A stretch of DNA of 43,380 nt from Bacteroidota bacterium (GCA_024280155.1 JAJRQQ010000029.1:1-43380), one strand, 5' to 3'; positions 27,005 to 36,651 are shown, counted from the stretch's first letter. The notes: generated by a model from the letters alone, not told the origin. Numbers and translations: made by a program.

Positions 27005-27574
27005 GTGGAGAATAAAGAGCAATTACAAAAAATCATAGAAGGCTGCTTGAAGAACAAACGACGTTCTCAACAGGAGTTATTCCGGCTGTACTATGGTAAA
27101 ATGCTTGGAGTTTGTATGCGGTATGCTAGAGATAGAGATTCTGCAGAAGAAGTTCTCCAATTGGGTTTCATTAAGATCTTTGATAAACTGGACAAATTTA
27201 ATTACAAAGGTTCATTTGAAGGATGGATACGTCGAATTATGGCGAATACAGCTATAGACGCAATCCGATCTTCCAAAAAGAACCCGTTGTTATCTGATAA
27301 AGACGAAGACTTCAAACTTCTTGGTGAAGATGCTATTGTATTACAAGAAGAACAGAATTTTATTCAACTGAAAGGTAAGATTGCACTCGAAGCAATTCAA
27401 GAGTTATCCCCTTCGTACAAAGCGGTTTTCAACTTGTATGTTATCGAAAGATATACACACAAAGAAATTGGTGAGATCCTGGGAATTAGTGAAGGAACTT
27501 CCAAGTCTAACTTATCAAAGGCGAAATTGAATTTGCAGAAAATTTTAAAAGAAAAGTTTAAGAACATTGAATAA
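27005..27574 (+). CDS. ECF-type RNA polymerase sigma factor
   Basis: A 189-residue sigma-70 family factor with sigma-2 (about 25-95: QELFRLYYGKMLGVCMRYARDRDSAEEVLQLGFIKIF and GWIRRIMANTAIDAIR) and sigma-4 (about 128-180: LSPSYKAVFNLYVIERYTHKEIGEILGISEGTSKS). No sigma-3, so an ECF factor, which directs polymerase to special promoters in response to a signal. The start is GTG at 27005; the ATG at 26994 is out of frame. The next gene, 26 bases downstream, encodes a single-pass membrane protein that is probably its anti-sigma factor. Confidence 0.92.
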   Translation: MENKEQLQKIIEGCLKNKRRSQQELFRLYYGKMLGVCMRYARDRDSAEEVLQLGFIKIFDKLDKFNYKGSFEGWIRRIMANTAIDAIRSSKKNPLLSDKDEDFKLLGEDAIVLQEEQNFIQLKGKIALEAIQELSPSYKAVFNLYVIERYTHKEIGEILGISEGTSKSNLSKAKLNLQKILKEKFKNIE

Positions 27575-27600
27575 CATTTCGATAGACTCAACACAAAAGA

Positions 27601-28878
27601 ATGAAAAATAATTTAGAAAATAGCTTTAGAGAAAGTCTCAAAAACTTTGAAATGCCTTACAATTCAGCGGCATGGACAAGTATGAGTGCTAAACTAGATG
27701 CGAAAATGCCGGTTAAAGCAAGCAAAACGAAATGGTATGCAGCTGCTGGGATTATCCTTGCGGCAATAATTACCTCTACCCTATTTCTTTTCTCAACGAA
27801 TGAAAACTCACAAAAAACAGTTGTCGCTAAAACAAATGACCTGAATACTTCTTTCAAAAAAGAGAAATCAAACGAGACGAAATCAACTGTTGCAAGAACT
27901 AACGAAACAACAAAATCAGGAGTAACTGAGCAAACGAAAAACAACAATCAATCAACGGAAATAAACAAAACCGAAGCACATTCTACAGAAGAAACTCCTA
28001 TTTCAAGTAGTAATGTAGTTCACAAAGAAGAAAAAACGACTACTAAAAATGAACCCCAAAACAATAGAAGTGAGCCTTCAGAGCAAATCATTTCACATCA
28101 AAAAACTGCACCCGAAGATTTAATAATCCCTTCTATTTCATCTGCATGCACTGGAGAAACTATCGAGATTAAAAATGTAAATGATGCAGAAATCATAATT
28201 GGCGGACCTTGGTTTAGTCAAATTATTGAACCTCATTCTACAGTTAAAGTTACTTTTAAAAATGAAGGAACTTACATTATCGGTCCTGAAGAAGCAGATG
28301 GTGGGAAAAACCTAAAGACATTCACCATACACCCTTTACCTAATGTTGATTTCACTATTGACAATGAAATTAAATATGACGGAGGACTTCCAACCATCCG
28401 ACTAATTTCTAATACTTCTCAAAATACTTCTTGGAAGTACGGAGCAAATACTGACGAGGGAAATGAAATTAATCCGATTTTCTTCAAAAAAGGAGATTAT
28501 CCTGTAACATTAACAGTTAAAGATAATAATGGTTGCACAAATTTAATCGAGAAAAATATATACATCGAAGAAGATTATAACTTACTAGCAGTAAACTCAT
28601 TCATCCCTCAAGACAATGACATTCGTAGAAATACATTTATGCCTTATGCGTTAACACAACGAAAAGATGTAAAGTTTACACTTATTGTAATTGACCCTTC
28701 TGATGGGCATATCATTTTCCAAACAAAAGATGCTACCGCAGCTTGGACAGGAGTTGACCAACAAACTGGACAGTTCGTTAAATTTGAGAAAGCATATATC
28801 TGGAAAGTTATTATCACTAATCCTGTTCAAGGAGAGAAAGGTAACTACGCGGGGACAATTACACCACTAACAAGGTAA
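27601..28878 (+). CDS. Putative transmembrane anti-sigma factor with PKD-like and CHU_C-like domains
   Basis: 425 residues. The first 44 residues (SFRESLKNFEMPYNSAAWTSM) look like the cytoplasmic sequences that Bacteroidota membrane partners of ECF factors carry. One membrane helix follows (about 46-64), then a Ser/Thr/Lys/Asn-rich linker (about 66-175), a PKD-like sandwich (about 244-325, ISNTSQNTSW, VTLTVKDNNGC), and a C-terminal block from about 330 (VNSFIPQDND, FTLIVIDPSDGHIIFQT, AAWTGVD, KAYIWKVIITN). The last block resembles the CHU_C gliding-motility-associated C-terminal domain with the FTPNGDG motif changed. It lies directly after the sigma-factor gene. The anti-sigma role is inferred from order and layout. 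Confidence 0.75.
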   Translation: MKNNLENSFRESLKNFEMPYNSAAWTSMSAKLDAKMPVKASKTKWYAAAGIILAAIITSTLFLFSTNENSQKTVVAKTNDLNTSFKKEKSNETKSTVARTNETTKSGVTEQTKNNNQSTEINKTEAHSTEETPISSSNVVHKEEKTTTKNEPQNNRSEPSEQIISHQKTAPEDLIIPSISSACTGETIEIKNVNDAEIIIGGPWFSQIIEPHSTVKVTFKNEGTYIIGPEEADGGKNLKTFTIHPLPNVDFTIDNEIKYDGGLPTIRLISNTSQNTSWKYGANTDEGNEINPIFFKKGDYPVTLTVKDNNGCTNLIEKNIYIEEDYNLLAVNSFIPQDNDIRRNTFMPYALTQRKDVKFTLIVIDPSDGHIIFQTKDATAAWTGVDQQTGQFVKFEKAYIWKVIITNPVQGEKGNYAGTITPLTR

Positions 28879-28893
28879 ATAGAATTCGATTGC

Positions 28894-29832
28894 TTACCAA
28901 TTGATTGATTGATTCAATTTAATCAATTCTTGTTTTTGTGTTTCAATTTTCTTCAAAAAACTTTTTGTTGCAACTGATTCTGGGTGTAAGCTCCTATGAT
29001 TAAATGAGTTTTTCAATTTCTCAACTTTATTCACCAATGAAATCAATTCTTCATCCATTGTTGAAAGTTTGAATTGCTCCCAAATAAAATCAACGGCTTG
29101 TTGGTTGGGATGCACTAAATCATTTGCGTAAAATCTGTAATCTCGCAGTTCATCAATGAGAATTTCATACGATGGAAAATAATGAACCATCTCAAAAGTA
29201 TCAACCAATTGATGTGCAAGTTCAATCAACCTAGATTTACTCCGGTTATTCTCGACAAGACCGTCTTTTATATGCCGAACGGGACTTACAGTGAGTAAAA
29301 TCTTGACCTTAGGATTGATTGCCTTGATATCATTTATTAACGCCTCCCGAACCAATAGCATTTCTTCAACAGAAGTTAAATTCTTGTTAAACATTGATTG
29401 TGGTGCCTTATGACAATTCCCTACCACACCAACTTCGTCATTAACATATTGAAATGCAGAACCAAATGTTAGGATAAGAATTTTTGTATCTACAATAGAC
29501 TGTCGAAGATTTCCTCGAATAGAAATGACCTTTTCAGATAGTTTATCATCAGAAAAAGCATAAATTTTACTTGCTGAATCCCACGAAAAAAAAAGATCAT
29601 CCCTTTGGTAAACGTCAACCTTTTCAGACAATGAAAGTGTCGAATTTAAAACATTTGCCATTGCTAATGGGTGAAAAAGAACACCAAAAGGATTGTCGAG
29701 CACATTGAAACCAGCAAAACGCAATTTGCAAGAAATTTCATCGGAGAAACAACTGCCCAAAGAAATAATTTGGGAAGAATAATCGAATTCTAAGGGGATA
29801 TTCGGAGCAGAAAAGTCAATTTTTAACTTCAT
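28894..29832 (-). CDS. GSCFA-domain protein (SGNH-hydrolase-like)
   Basis: A 312-residue GSCFA family protein, named for the GSCFxxE/D motif seen here as SLGSCFSDEI (near 25-34). GSCFA proteins resemble SGNH/GDSL hydrolases: LTFGSAFQYV, TVSPVRHIKDG and the YANDLVHPNQQA block, with the DxxH pair near the end, fit that fold. The substrate is unknown. Its ATG overlaps the recN stop by four bases, so it is translationally coupled and is the last gene of the long minus-strand cluster. Confidence 0.88.
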   Translation of the reverse strand: MKLKIDFSAPNIPLEFDYSSQIISLGSCFSDEISCKLRFAGFNVLDNPFGVLFHPLAMANVLNSTLSLSEKVDVYQRDDLFFSWDSASKIYAFSDDKLSEKVISIRGNLRQSIVDTKILILTFGSAFQYVNDEVGVVGNCHKAPQSMFNKNLTSVEEMLLVREALINDIKAINPKVKILLTVSPVRHIKDGLVENNRSKSRLIELAHQLVDTFEMVHYFPSYEILIDELRDYRFYANDLVHPNQQAVDFIWEQFKLSTMDEELISLVNKVEKLKNSFNHRSLHPESVATKSFLKKIETQKQELIKLNQSINW

Positions 29833-31481
29833 TCTTGCATTAACACTTTTGCATTTTCAATTGCAGAAGATGTAATTATATCTCCTGACATCAAACGTGC
29901 CGTTTCTTCAATCCTTTCTCCTTCCGATAATTCTATCACAGAAGTTTGGGTAACACCATTCACGATTTCTTTTGTCACCTTGATATGCTGAGCACCTTTT
30001 GCAGCAACTTGAGGCAAATGAGTAATCGCAATGACTTGCATTTCTTTACCCATTTTTTTAAGGGTTGCCCCCATTTTTTGAGCAACATCACCAGAAACAC
30101 CTGTATCAATTTCATCAAAAAGCATTGTTCTCAACTTAATTTTCGAAGACATTAAGTTTTGTAAAGCCAACATTACACGTGAAAGTTCCCCTCCACTGGC
30201 AGCCTGATGAACAGGCACAGGTTCAATCCCTTGATTCGGGCTAAACAATAATTCTAATTCTGAAACACCTGAAATAGTTAATTTATCGGACTTCGTGAGC
30301 TTAAAATTCAATATTGTATTCTCCAACTTCAATTCAGCTAGGGCTTTTTCGATATCTTTTTCAATTTTAGCTTTTGCACTCAATCGTTTTTGATGCAATT
30401 GATTCGCTTTCTCAAATAAACTTTTTTCTTTCTTTAGGAGGTCAGCTTTAAGTTGCTCAATTTTTGTTTCAACATTTTCGTTTGATGAAGATAAGTCAGA
30501 CAAAGAACTCATCAATTCAATCAGTTCTTCTTGTGAATTTAATCGATGTTTTTGTAAAATTCTTTGATAGGTATCTACTTTTACTATGATCTCCTCCAAT
30601 TTTCGTGGATCGAAATTCAAATCTTGCAGTTTCGATTCAGCCTCCTCAGATAAATCATTCAATTCTATCGAAATTGAGTCGAAACGTCTTGCCAATTCTC
30701 CAATTGATTCATCTAAATCTACTTTTTTAGATAAGATTGACTGAACTTGTCCTATTTGCTCAATCATCCCCATATTTGAATTCAAAATTGAAAGTACATC
30801 TGAAAATGCTGCTCTTATTTCTTCAGCATTCTCTCCTTTCTTCAATTCTGAAATAAGAAGTTCAAAATTAACCTCATTCAAATTTAAACTTTTCAGCTCA
30901 TTCAATTGAAAAAGGTTGTAATCCTTGTTTTTTTGATTTTCATTCGACAAAGTTTGTAACGAAAATAATTCTTTTTTCAGAGTTACAAAGTCATTGTATG
31001 CGCTTCCAAATTTTTCTTTTTCGGGTAAAACTCCGGCTAATAAGTCAAGAATTTTTAATTGAAAATCAATATCCTTTAGCTCTAAAGTATTGTACTGAGA
31101 ATGAATATGTATCAGCTGTGATGAAAATGCTTTTAAAACATTTAACTGAACAGGTGTATCATTTATAAATGCTCTCGATCTACCTTTATTGGTTATCTCT
31201 CGACGAACGATGGTTTGATCAAAATAGTCCAATTCATTTTCTTGAAAGAAGACATTTAAACCAAATCCAGTGATATCAATTTCTGCTTCCACAATAGATT
31301 TATCACTGTGTTTAGCAATAACAGAATAGTTTGCTCTTTCTCCAAGAACGAGGTTTAAGGCATTCAATAAAATGGATTTCCCAGACCCAGTTTCTCCTGT
31401 AATTACTGTAAAACCTTTATCAAATCGGATGGTTACCTCATCTATTAAAGCAAAATTTTCTATTCTTAAAGAGCTTATCAT
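29829..31481 (-). CDS. recN: DNA repair protein RecN
   Basis: RecN is an SMC-like ATPase that acts early in double-strand-break repair. It has the Walker A motif GETGSGKS at 29-36, long coiled-coil arms (about 150-370), the ABC signature GGELSRVMLALQ and Walker B FDEIDTGVSG near the C-terminus. The 550-residue length is normal. Its start overlaps the porD stop by one base (TGATG) and its stop overlaps the GSCFA start by four bases. Confidence 0.95.
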   Translation of the reverse strand: MISSLRIENFALIDEVTIRFDKGFTVITGETGSGKSILLNALNLVLGERANYSVIAKHSDKSIVEAEIDITGFGLNVFFQENELDYFDQTIVRREITNKGRSRAFINDTPVQLNVLKAFSSQLIHIHSQYNTLELKDIDFQLKILDLLAGVLPEKEKFGSAYNDFVTLKKELFSLQTLSNENQKNKDYNLFQLNELKSLNLNEVNFELLISELKKGENAEEIRAAFSDVLSILNSNMGMIEQIGQVQSILSKKVDLDESIGELARRFDSISIELNDLSEEAESKLQDLNFDPRKLEEIIVKVDTYQRILQKHRLNSQEELIELMSSLSDLSSSNENVETKIEQLKADLLKKEKSLFEKANQLHQKRLSAKAKIEKDIEKALAELKLENTILNFKLTKSDKLTISGVSELELLFSPNQGIEPVPVHQAASGGELSRVMLALQNLMSSKIKLRTMLFDEIDTGVSGDVAQKMGATLKKMGKEMQVIAITHLPQVAAKGAQHIKVTKEIVNGVTQTSVIELSEGERIEETARLMSGDIITSSAIENAKVLMQE

Positions 31482-32383
31482 CAGTTAAGAATCTCTTGGT
31501 ACAACTGAGAGCTCGTTGGGTCTATTCGTTTCAATAGGTTAACGATATCATTTTTCTCACGTGGTTCAGCATCTTCGTATAAACTAATTAACTCTTGTCT
31601 TTTTGCTTGAACAAAATTAAGCACATTCAGCGAATTTGGTCGAGTAGAAGTAACACGTAATAACTTGTTCAAAGCATTATAGATTGCCTTTCTACCTGCA
31701 ACCTTATTCTCATACAATTTATCTATACCTTGTCTATGGTATAAATAATTACATTCTCTCAACGGAGAAAAAAGTTCATTTAGAATGTTGTCTACAAGCC
31801 AATATCTATTTCTTTTACCCTTTTCAGAAGAAGACCAACCTGGTGCGCCAGAAGATTGAGCATTTGAAACAACTTGTTGTGCATCTTGAAAATATTTCGT
31901 TCCTCCTTTATTTGAAAAAGAGTCATAATCCATTCCAATGATATAATACGCATAGAATGCCATCAATGAGGACAAGTTATTTCTGTATTGATTTGGGGCG
32001 AAAATAATTTGTGTATTTCTAGTGAATGAAAATAAAATATCATCATCCTGAAAATTAAATAAGGTAGAGTTATAACTTGAATTTAAAGCCGGTCGAGAAG
32101 ACTGAACTTGCATAAATCCTTTAAAACCTCCAGCAGCTGGAATTTCTTGGATTTGTAACTGAATAGTACAGTTGATTCTCTCTTCTACGGTAAAGTTATC
32201 CTTGGTCCACTGAGTAGAGTTCATTAGATCATACACCGCTTGTTCAAGTTGTTCTAATACTTCTTTCTCAACACTTGTAATTTCAAGTCTTGCATCAGTA
32301 ATGATACTCACTTGACAATTTAGTTCCTGTGCATTCATTTCCAATGAAAAGAATGTCAAAATGATGACTAATAATAATTTCAT
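31481..32383 (-). CDS. porD: Type IX secretion system protein PorD (DUF4835)
   Basis: A 300-residue exported protein of the DUF4835/PorD family, a periplasmic accessory of type IX secretion in Bacteroidota. Signal peptide ends NAQ; the mature protein starts ELNCQVSI, then NSTQWTKDNF, INCTIQLQI, and FYAYYIIGMDYDSFSNKGGTKYF, characteristic of the family. It is flanked by coaBC and recN, an order conserved in many members of the phylum. The start overlaps the coaBC stop by four bases. Its presence, with the PorE-like proteins, implies a T9SS in this organism. Confidence 0.88.
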   Translation of the reverse strand: MKLLLVIILTFFSLEMNAQELNCQVSIITDARLEITSVEKEVLEQLEQAVYDLMNSTQWTKDNFTVEERINCTIQLQIQEIPAAGGFKGFMQVQSSRPALNSSYNSTLFNFQDDDILFSFTRNTQIIFAPNQYRNNLSSLMAFYAYYIIGMDYDSFSNKGGTKYFQDAQQVVSNAQSSGAPGWSSSEKGKRNRYWLVDNILNELFSPLRECNYLYHRQGIDKLYENKVAGRKAIYNALNKLLRVTSTRPNSLNVLNFVQAKRQELISLYEDAEPREKNDIVNLLKRIDPTSSQLYQEILN

Positions 32384-33579
32384 CCAATATACGTTTTCAA
32401 ATAATTTAAAATATCTTTAGCAACATCTGCTTTAGACTTTAACTCAAAATCTACAAAATTATTGCGATTATCTAAAATACTAATTTTATTTGTGTCTACG
32501 CCAAAACCAGCACCTTTATCTCTCAAAGAATTCATCACAATCATGTTCAGATTCTTTGCATCGAGCTTTTTTGTTGCATTACTTCTTAGATCTTGAGTTT
32601 CAAGTGCAAATCCAACGAGAAATTGATTCTCTCTTTTTTGACTTCCTGCCCACTTTAGAATATCTGGGTTTCTCACCAATTCAATGGTCATATCTTCAGA
32701 ATTTTTCTTAATCTTTTCTTTTGCTTGATTTTTTGGCCGATAATCTGCAACTGCTGCAGCAAATACTCCGATATCAGAAGTCTTCCAAACTGATTGCACT
32801 TCGTTAAGCATGTCTTCGGCTGATTTTATATTAATCAGTTTAAGATTTTCATGTTCTAACTCAACATTGGTTGGCCCAGTAATCAGTGTCACATTCGCTC
32901 CTCTTCGGAGAAATTCTTCTGCAATTTGAAAGCCCATTTTTCCAGTGGAGTGGTTTCCTATAAAACGAACTGGGTCGATTGCTTCATAGGTTGGTCCAGC
33001 TGTAATAACAATTTTCTTATTCAAGTATTCATTATTTGCTTTGCCTACAATTTTTTCAATCGTGTCAAATATGGTTTCCGGTTCAGCCATTCGCCCCTCT
33101 CCTTCTAATCCACTCGCCAATTCACCCGATTCAACAGGGATTATTTCACCACCATCTTTTTCAATAATTTCAAGATTTCTTTTTGTTGCAGGATGCGCGT
33201 ACATGTCTAAATCCATTGCAGGAGCAACGATTGTTTTCGATTTCATGGAAAAATAAGTCGCCAATAATAAATTATCACAGGCACCATTTGCCATCTTGCT
33301 TAATGTATTTGTAGTTAATGGGGCAATAATAAATAAATCTGCCCAGAGTCCATACTCTACATGATTATTCCACGAGCCATCTTTCTTGTTCCAGAATTCA
33401 ATCCCGACAGGATTCCCTGAGAGCGTTGAAACAACAAGTGGACTTATAAAATCGACAGAAGCCGGTGTCAAAATACATTTGACATCGGCTCCATTTTTTT
33501 TCAATAAGCGAATAAGAAATGCAATTTTATAGGCGGCAATTCCTCCAGTTATTCCAAGAAGAATGCGTTTTCCTCGCAT
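32380..33579 (-). CDS. coaBC: Bifunctional phosphopantothenoylcysteine decarboxylase / synthetase
   Basis: CoaBC makes 4'-phosphopantetheine from 4'-phosphopantothenate and cysteine for coenzyme A. The flavin-dependent CoaC half (about 1-180) has GITGGIAAYK, the catalytic-His segment NHVEYGLWAD, and PAMDLDMY (many relatives have PAMN). The CoaB half (about 185-399) has ITAGPTYEAIDPVRFI, GNHSTGKMG and AAVADYRP. The 399-residue length is normal. The porD start overlaps its stop by four bases. Confidence 0.95.
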   Translation of the reverse strand: MRGKRILLGITGGIAAYKIAFLIRLLKKNGADVKCILTPASVDFISPLVVSTLSGNPVGIEFWNKKDGSWNNHVEYGLWADLFIIAPLTTNTLSKMANGACDNLLLATYFSMKSKTIVAPAMDLDMYAHPATKRNLEIIEKDGGEIIPVESGELASGLEGEGRMAEPETIFDTIEKIVGKANNEYLNKKIVITAGPTYEAIDPVRFIGNHSTGKMGFQIAEEFLRRGANVTLITGPTNVELEHENLKLINIKSAEDMLNEVQSVWKTSDIGVFAAAVADYRPKNQAKEKIKKNSEDMTIELVRNPDILKWAGSQKRENQFLVGFALETQDLRSNATKKLDAKNLNMIVMNSLRDKGAGFGVDTNKISILDNRNNFVDFELKSKADVAKDILNYLKTYIG

Positions 33580-33619
33580 AATATTATTCTTAAATTATTT
33601 GATTACACAAAAGTGTATT

Positions 33620-33946
33620 TTAATCATTGTTTTCATCTGGCATTCTCGCATAGATCTTGTCATTCAACAATTCTTGTATCGAGATAGCTACGGGCTTAGG
33701 TAGTCCTTCGTAAACACGAGAAATTTCAATTTGCTCTCTATTTTCAAAAATTTCTTCTAAATTATCTGTCGTAGATGCAAATTCTTGTAATTTTGAAGTC
33801 AACTCCTCTTTCAGTTCAATACTTAATTGATTTGAACGTTTCGACATCATTACGATAGATTCGTAAATGTTATTGGTTGTTGCCTCAAGTTCGTCTGTAT
33901 TACGAGTAATTGTTGTTTTCTCTGCTGTACTGTTCTTAAAATCCAT
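33620..33946 (-). CDS. rpoZ: RNA polymerase subunit omega, Bacteroidota form
   Basis: A 108-residue protein matching the Bacteroidota omega subunit, which helps assemble RNA polymerase. NNIYESIVMMSKRSNQLSI matches the omega helices in which the beta'-binding region lies; SVELKEEL-like and FENREQIEISRVYEGLPKP blocks are typical of the phylum. It sits between coaBC and bamD, two bases from the bamD stop, an order often conserved in Bacteroidota. Confidence 0.88.
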   Translation of the reverse strand: MDFKNSTAEKTTITRNTDELEATTNNIYESIVMMSKRSNQLSIELKEELTSKLQEFASTTDNLEEIFENREQIEISRVYEGLPKPVAISIQELLNDKIYARMPDENND

Positions 33947-33948
33947 AT

Positions 33949-34761
33949 CTATAAATTACTTTCTTCAATAAAACTTTCTTTTTCCTTCAAAACAAGATTG
34001 TAATATCTTGTCAACTCATTAATATGTTTAGAATCGGGAAACTCAAACACAAAAATACGATATCTTTCTATAGTATCCTCAATTCTTTGCATTTTTTTGC
34101 TGTTCACACTATTTTTGGATAGAAAGTATGAGTTTTTAACTAAAATAAACCTATTTTCCTCATGAAAATCAGACATCGGATGCTCTTCCTCAAATGTAAT
34201 TGCAGAAGAAACAGCCGCTCTATATTGCATCGTTTTATCATATAATTTTACAGCATCGAAATCTTTCACTTCTAATTTAAACCTCAGTCGATCAATGATA
34301 TGATTACTCGAATCAATCAGGTTTGAATTTGGGAAACGATCAATAAATTGTTGTAAATCTGAGATGGCTAATTCTGTTGCATTTTGATCCAACGAAGGTT
34401 CAACAGATTCCTGCACACCACATAAAGCACTGAGAAACATTGCTTCTTCTGCTTTTGGACTTGAAGCAAATCTTTTTGAAAACATCCCCAAGTAATACCC
34501 AGCCATGTAATAATCTTCTCCTATATAATAAGCTTTACCAATACGGAAATATGAAAGTTCCCCTTCACCTGTCTTTGGCATTCTTTGGTATACCTGTTCG
34601 TACAATCCAATTGATTTCACCTCCTTTCCGGCATCAAATAAATCATTCGCCATTTCAAACTTAGCACCATAATCATCCGATTTCATAACGCGATTGTAAC
34701 CTGAACAACCTGTAGCGAAAACAGAAATAATAACAACTAGAAATATAATATACTTTTTCAT
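33949..34761 (-). CDS. bamD: Outer-membrane assembly lipoprotein BamD
   Basis: A 270-residue lipoprotein with signal peptide and lipobox (FATGC), then a series of TPR helices (VKSIGLYEQVYQRMP, YYMAGYYLGMFSKRFASSP), as in BamD/YfiO, which works with BamA to insert beta-barrel proteins. Length and TPR spacing are typical. The ATG at 34761 begins the signal peptide; a TTG three codons earlier is possible. A TACATTTG -7-like box on the minus strand (34768-34775) lies just six bases before the ATG, so an internal, nearly leaderless transcript is possible. Confidence 0.9.
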   Translation of the reverse strand: MKKYIIFLVVIISVFATGCSGYNRVMKSDDYGAKFEMANDLFDAGKEVKSIGLYEQVYQRMPKTGEGELSYFRIGKAYYIGEDYYMAGYYLGMFSKRFASSPKAEEAMFLSALCGVQESVEPSLDQNATELAISDLQQFIDRFPNSNLIDSSNHIIDRLRFKLEVKDFDAVKLYDKTMQYRAAVSSAITFEEEHPMSDFHEENRFILVKNSYFLSKNSVNSKKMQRIEDTIERYRIFVFEFPDSKHINELTRYYNLVLKEKESFIEESNL

Positions 34762-34799
34762 AAAGGGCAAATGTAATATAAATTAATCTTGATACAGTA

Positions 34800-35720
34800 T
34801 TATCGGACTCTCAAATTACGACCAATTTGCAAAACTGTGGTCGGTCGGATACCATTCAATTGACATAATCTTGATACAGAAGTTCTATTTCTTCGTGCAA
34901 TTGCGCCAAGTGTATCTCCAGACCGAACGCGATAATATTTTTTATTTCCAGAACTAGTTGTTGCATAGGATGAACTACTCGATCCAGCTCGAAATAAGCT
35001 TCTAGTAACGATTAAATTTTCATCGAGAACTTTTTTCTTTTTAAAATCAATAATTTTTTCTGGATTGATTGGAATATCATAGAAACGTACTTCAAAATGA
35101 AGATGTGAACCTCTTGAATGCCCAGTATTCCCACCTAACCCAATTGGATCTCCAGCTCTGACTACCTGATTGGGAACGACCAATAATTTACTCAGATGGG
35201 CATAAAATGTTTCTAACCCATTATCATGTCGGATGACTACTAAATTCCCAAACCCACTTGTATTGTATTTAGAATAACGGATTTTACCAGACCAAGCTGC
35301 ATAAACGGTATCTCCAGTATTCAAATCGATATCCGTTCCATTGTGATTCCGACCTCTCCTCCATCCAAAATGTGAAGTCACAATTCCGTCAGTTGGCATA
35401 AAGAATTTGTCACTTAAACTATCTTCAACACACATCCAGATGGTGTCTTTTATTTTATTTACATCATTCTTTAATTGAGAAGTGTAACAAATATCCGTAT
35501 CCCAAGTTTGAATAAAGTTTTTCATCAAAGAATCGTGCGTAACATCCCAATGCATCTGTTCATTCATTATTCCATCAAAATTAACATCCTCGACATATGA
35601 CCAAGTTCGGTTAGAATAGATAAGCATTGTACCCTCTTCTGTTTCAAGAGTATCAACAATTCTTTGAGAAAAAGTAAAGAATGTTGTAATTAGTAAGAAT
35701 GGTAAAAGGAGAAAACGCAT
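34800..35720 (-). CDS. M23 metallopeptidase with C-terminal LysM
   Basis: A 306-residue exported endopeptidase of the M23 (LytM/NlpD) family. Signal peptide ending FSQ; a ~95-residue N-terminal segment of unknown fold; M23 domain (about 110-225) with SHFGWRRGRNHNGTDID, where the His and Asp are zinc ligands, and SHLHFEVR with the other zinc/catalytic His; then a Ser-rich linker and a LysM (about 262-306, YYRVRSGDTLGAIARRN) that binds peptidoglycan glycans. All metal residues are present, so it should be an active cell-wall hydrolase. It lies between the FKBP genes and bamD. Confidence 0.9.
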   Translation of the reverse strand: MRFLLLPFLLITTFFTFSQRIVDTLETEEGTMLIYSNRTWSYVEDVNFDGIMNEQMHWDVTHDSLMKNFIQTWDTDICYTSQLKNDVNKIKDTIWMCVEDSLSDKFFMPTDGIVTSHFGWRRGRNHNGTDIDLNTGDTVYAAWSGKIRYSKYNTSGFGNLVVIRHDNGLETFYAHLSKLLVVPNQVVRAGDPIGLGGNTGHSRGSHLHFEVRFYDIPINPEKIIDFKKKKVLDENLIVTRSLFRAGSSSSSYATTSSGNKKYYRVRSGDTLGAIARRNRTSVSRLCQLNGIRPTTVLQIGRNLRVR

Positions 35721-35772
35721 ATTCTAGTAACCTATTTATTAGGGATTGTATACAAAGTTAATCAATAGTATC

Positions 35773-36651
35773 TTAAAAAGGAACTACATTCATTACAAGA
35801 ATGTTGTAAAAAATATCTTCATTGGGCCCCACAAGGTCAAGCAATCCCTTTGTTCCATAAGCATCTTCGGATTTCACTAGAACCAACATTCTGTCTGATT
35901 TTTTAGCATTAATTAACGCTTTTTTCAATCCTGGCACCAATCCATGGTCTTCTAACTTCATTTCAAAGGGCTTGTTCTCACGATATGTGTTAATATAAAG
36001 CGGATTACTCTTGGTTGAAACCATTGCATGGAAAGTGATTTTTGTTGTTTCATCAAATAAAACGTTATTATTCGGATTCTCCTCAAAAACCCACACTTTA
36101 TTTCCATCAACTACTCGAGTAGGTTCCTTTTTACCCAAAATTCTCACCCGAAGAATATTGTTTGAATTGGCTGGAAAAAGGCCTTTCACTTCTTTATCTC
36201 CTCGAGCCAGTTCACTGGGGATAAAAACCTCTACAAAATCACCGACTTTCAATTCATTTAGCGCAATATCCCAGCCTGGAGTTTGCATGTTCATTCCGAC
36301 CAAAAATGGAATATATGGCTTATTCAATAAATGATTTCCGTCAATCACTTGCTTGTCTTCTAGATAAACTTTATAATCTAATTTATAAACTTCACCGTCG
36401 ATTACATCTTCACCGTCACCATGTTCAATCCACTGAATAACAATCCCATTGTCCAATGTTTTCAAATCAACAATTTTTTGTTTTACATCCAGTACATTAA
36501 GTTCTTGCTCTGATTTAGATTTGTTCTCCGTAATCTCCGTTGCATTTCCTGCTACACCCTCATTCGCTTTCTCTTCATCAATCCCTTCAACTCCTTGTGT
36601 TTCACAAGAAATGAAGGAAAACATTGCGATTGCAATCAAAATTCTGTTCAT
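35773..36651 (-). CDS. Lipoprotein with two FKBP-type peptidyl-prolyl isomerase domains
   Basis: A 292-residue lipoprotein (lipobox SFISC, Cys16). A Glu/Asn-rich linker is followed by one FKBP domain (about 75-175: GEVYKLDYKVYL, MQTPGWDIALNEL, IPSELARGD) and a second, more divergent FKBP-like domain (about 200-290: LVPGLKKALINAKKSDRMLVLV, EDAYGTKG). FKBP domains speed up proline isomerisation in folding proteins; the second domain may not be catalytic. It overlaps the previous FKBP stop by one base (TAATG). These resemble GldI-type FKBPs of gliding bacteria. Confidence 0.85.
   Translation of the reverse strand: MNRILIAIAMFSFISCETQGVEGIDEEKANEGVAGNATEITENKSKSEQELNVLDVKQKIVDLKTLDNGIVIQWIEHGDGEDVIDGEVYKLDYKVYLEDKQVIDGNHLLNKPYIPFLVGMNMQTPGWDIALNELKVGDFVEVFIPSELARGDKEVKGLFPANSNNILRVRILGKKEPTRVVDGNKVWVFEENPNNNVLFDETTKITFHAMVSTKSNPLYINTYRENKPFEMKLEDHGLVPGLKKALINAKKSDRMLVLVKSEDAYGTKGLLDLVGPNEDIFYNILVMNVVPF

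Noticed and set aside
27601..28878. T9SS cargo protein secreted to the surface
   Set aside because: It has no cleavable signal peptide; the hydrophobic helix is at 46-64 after a charged N-terminus, which fits an anchored anti-sigma layout better.
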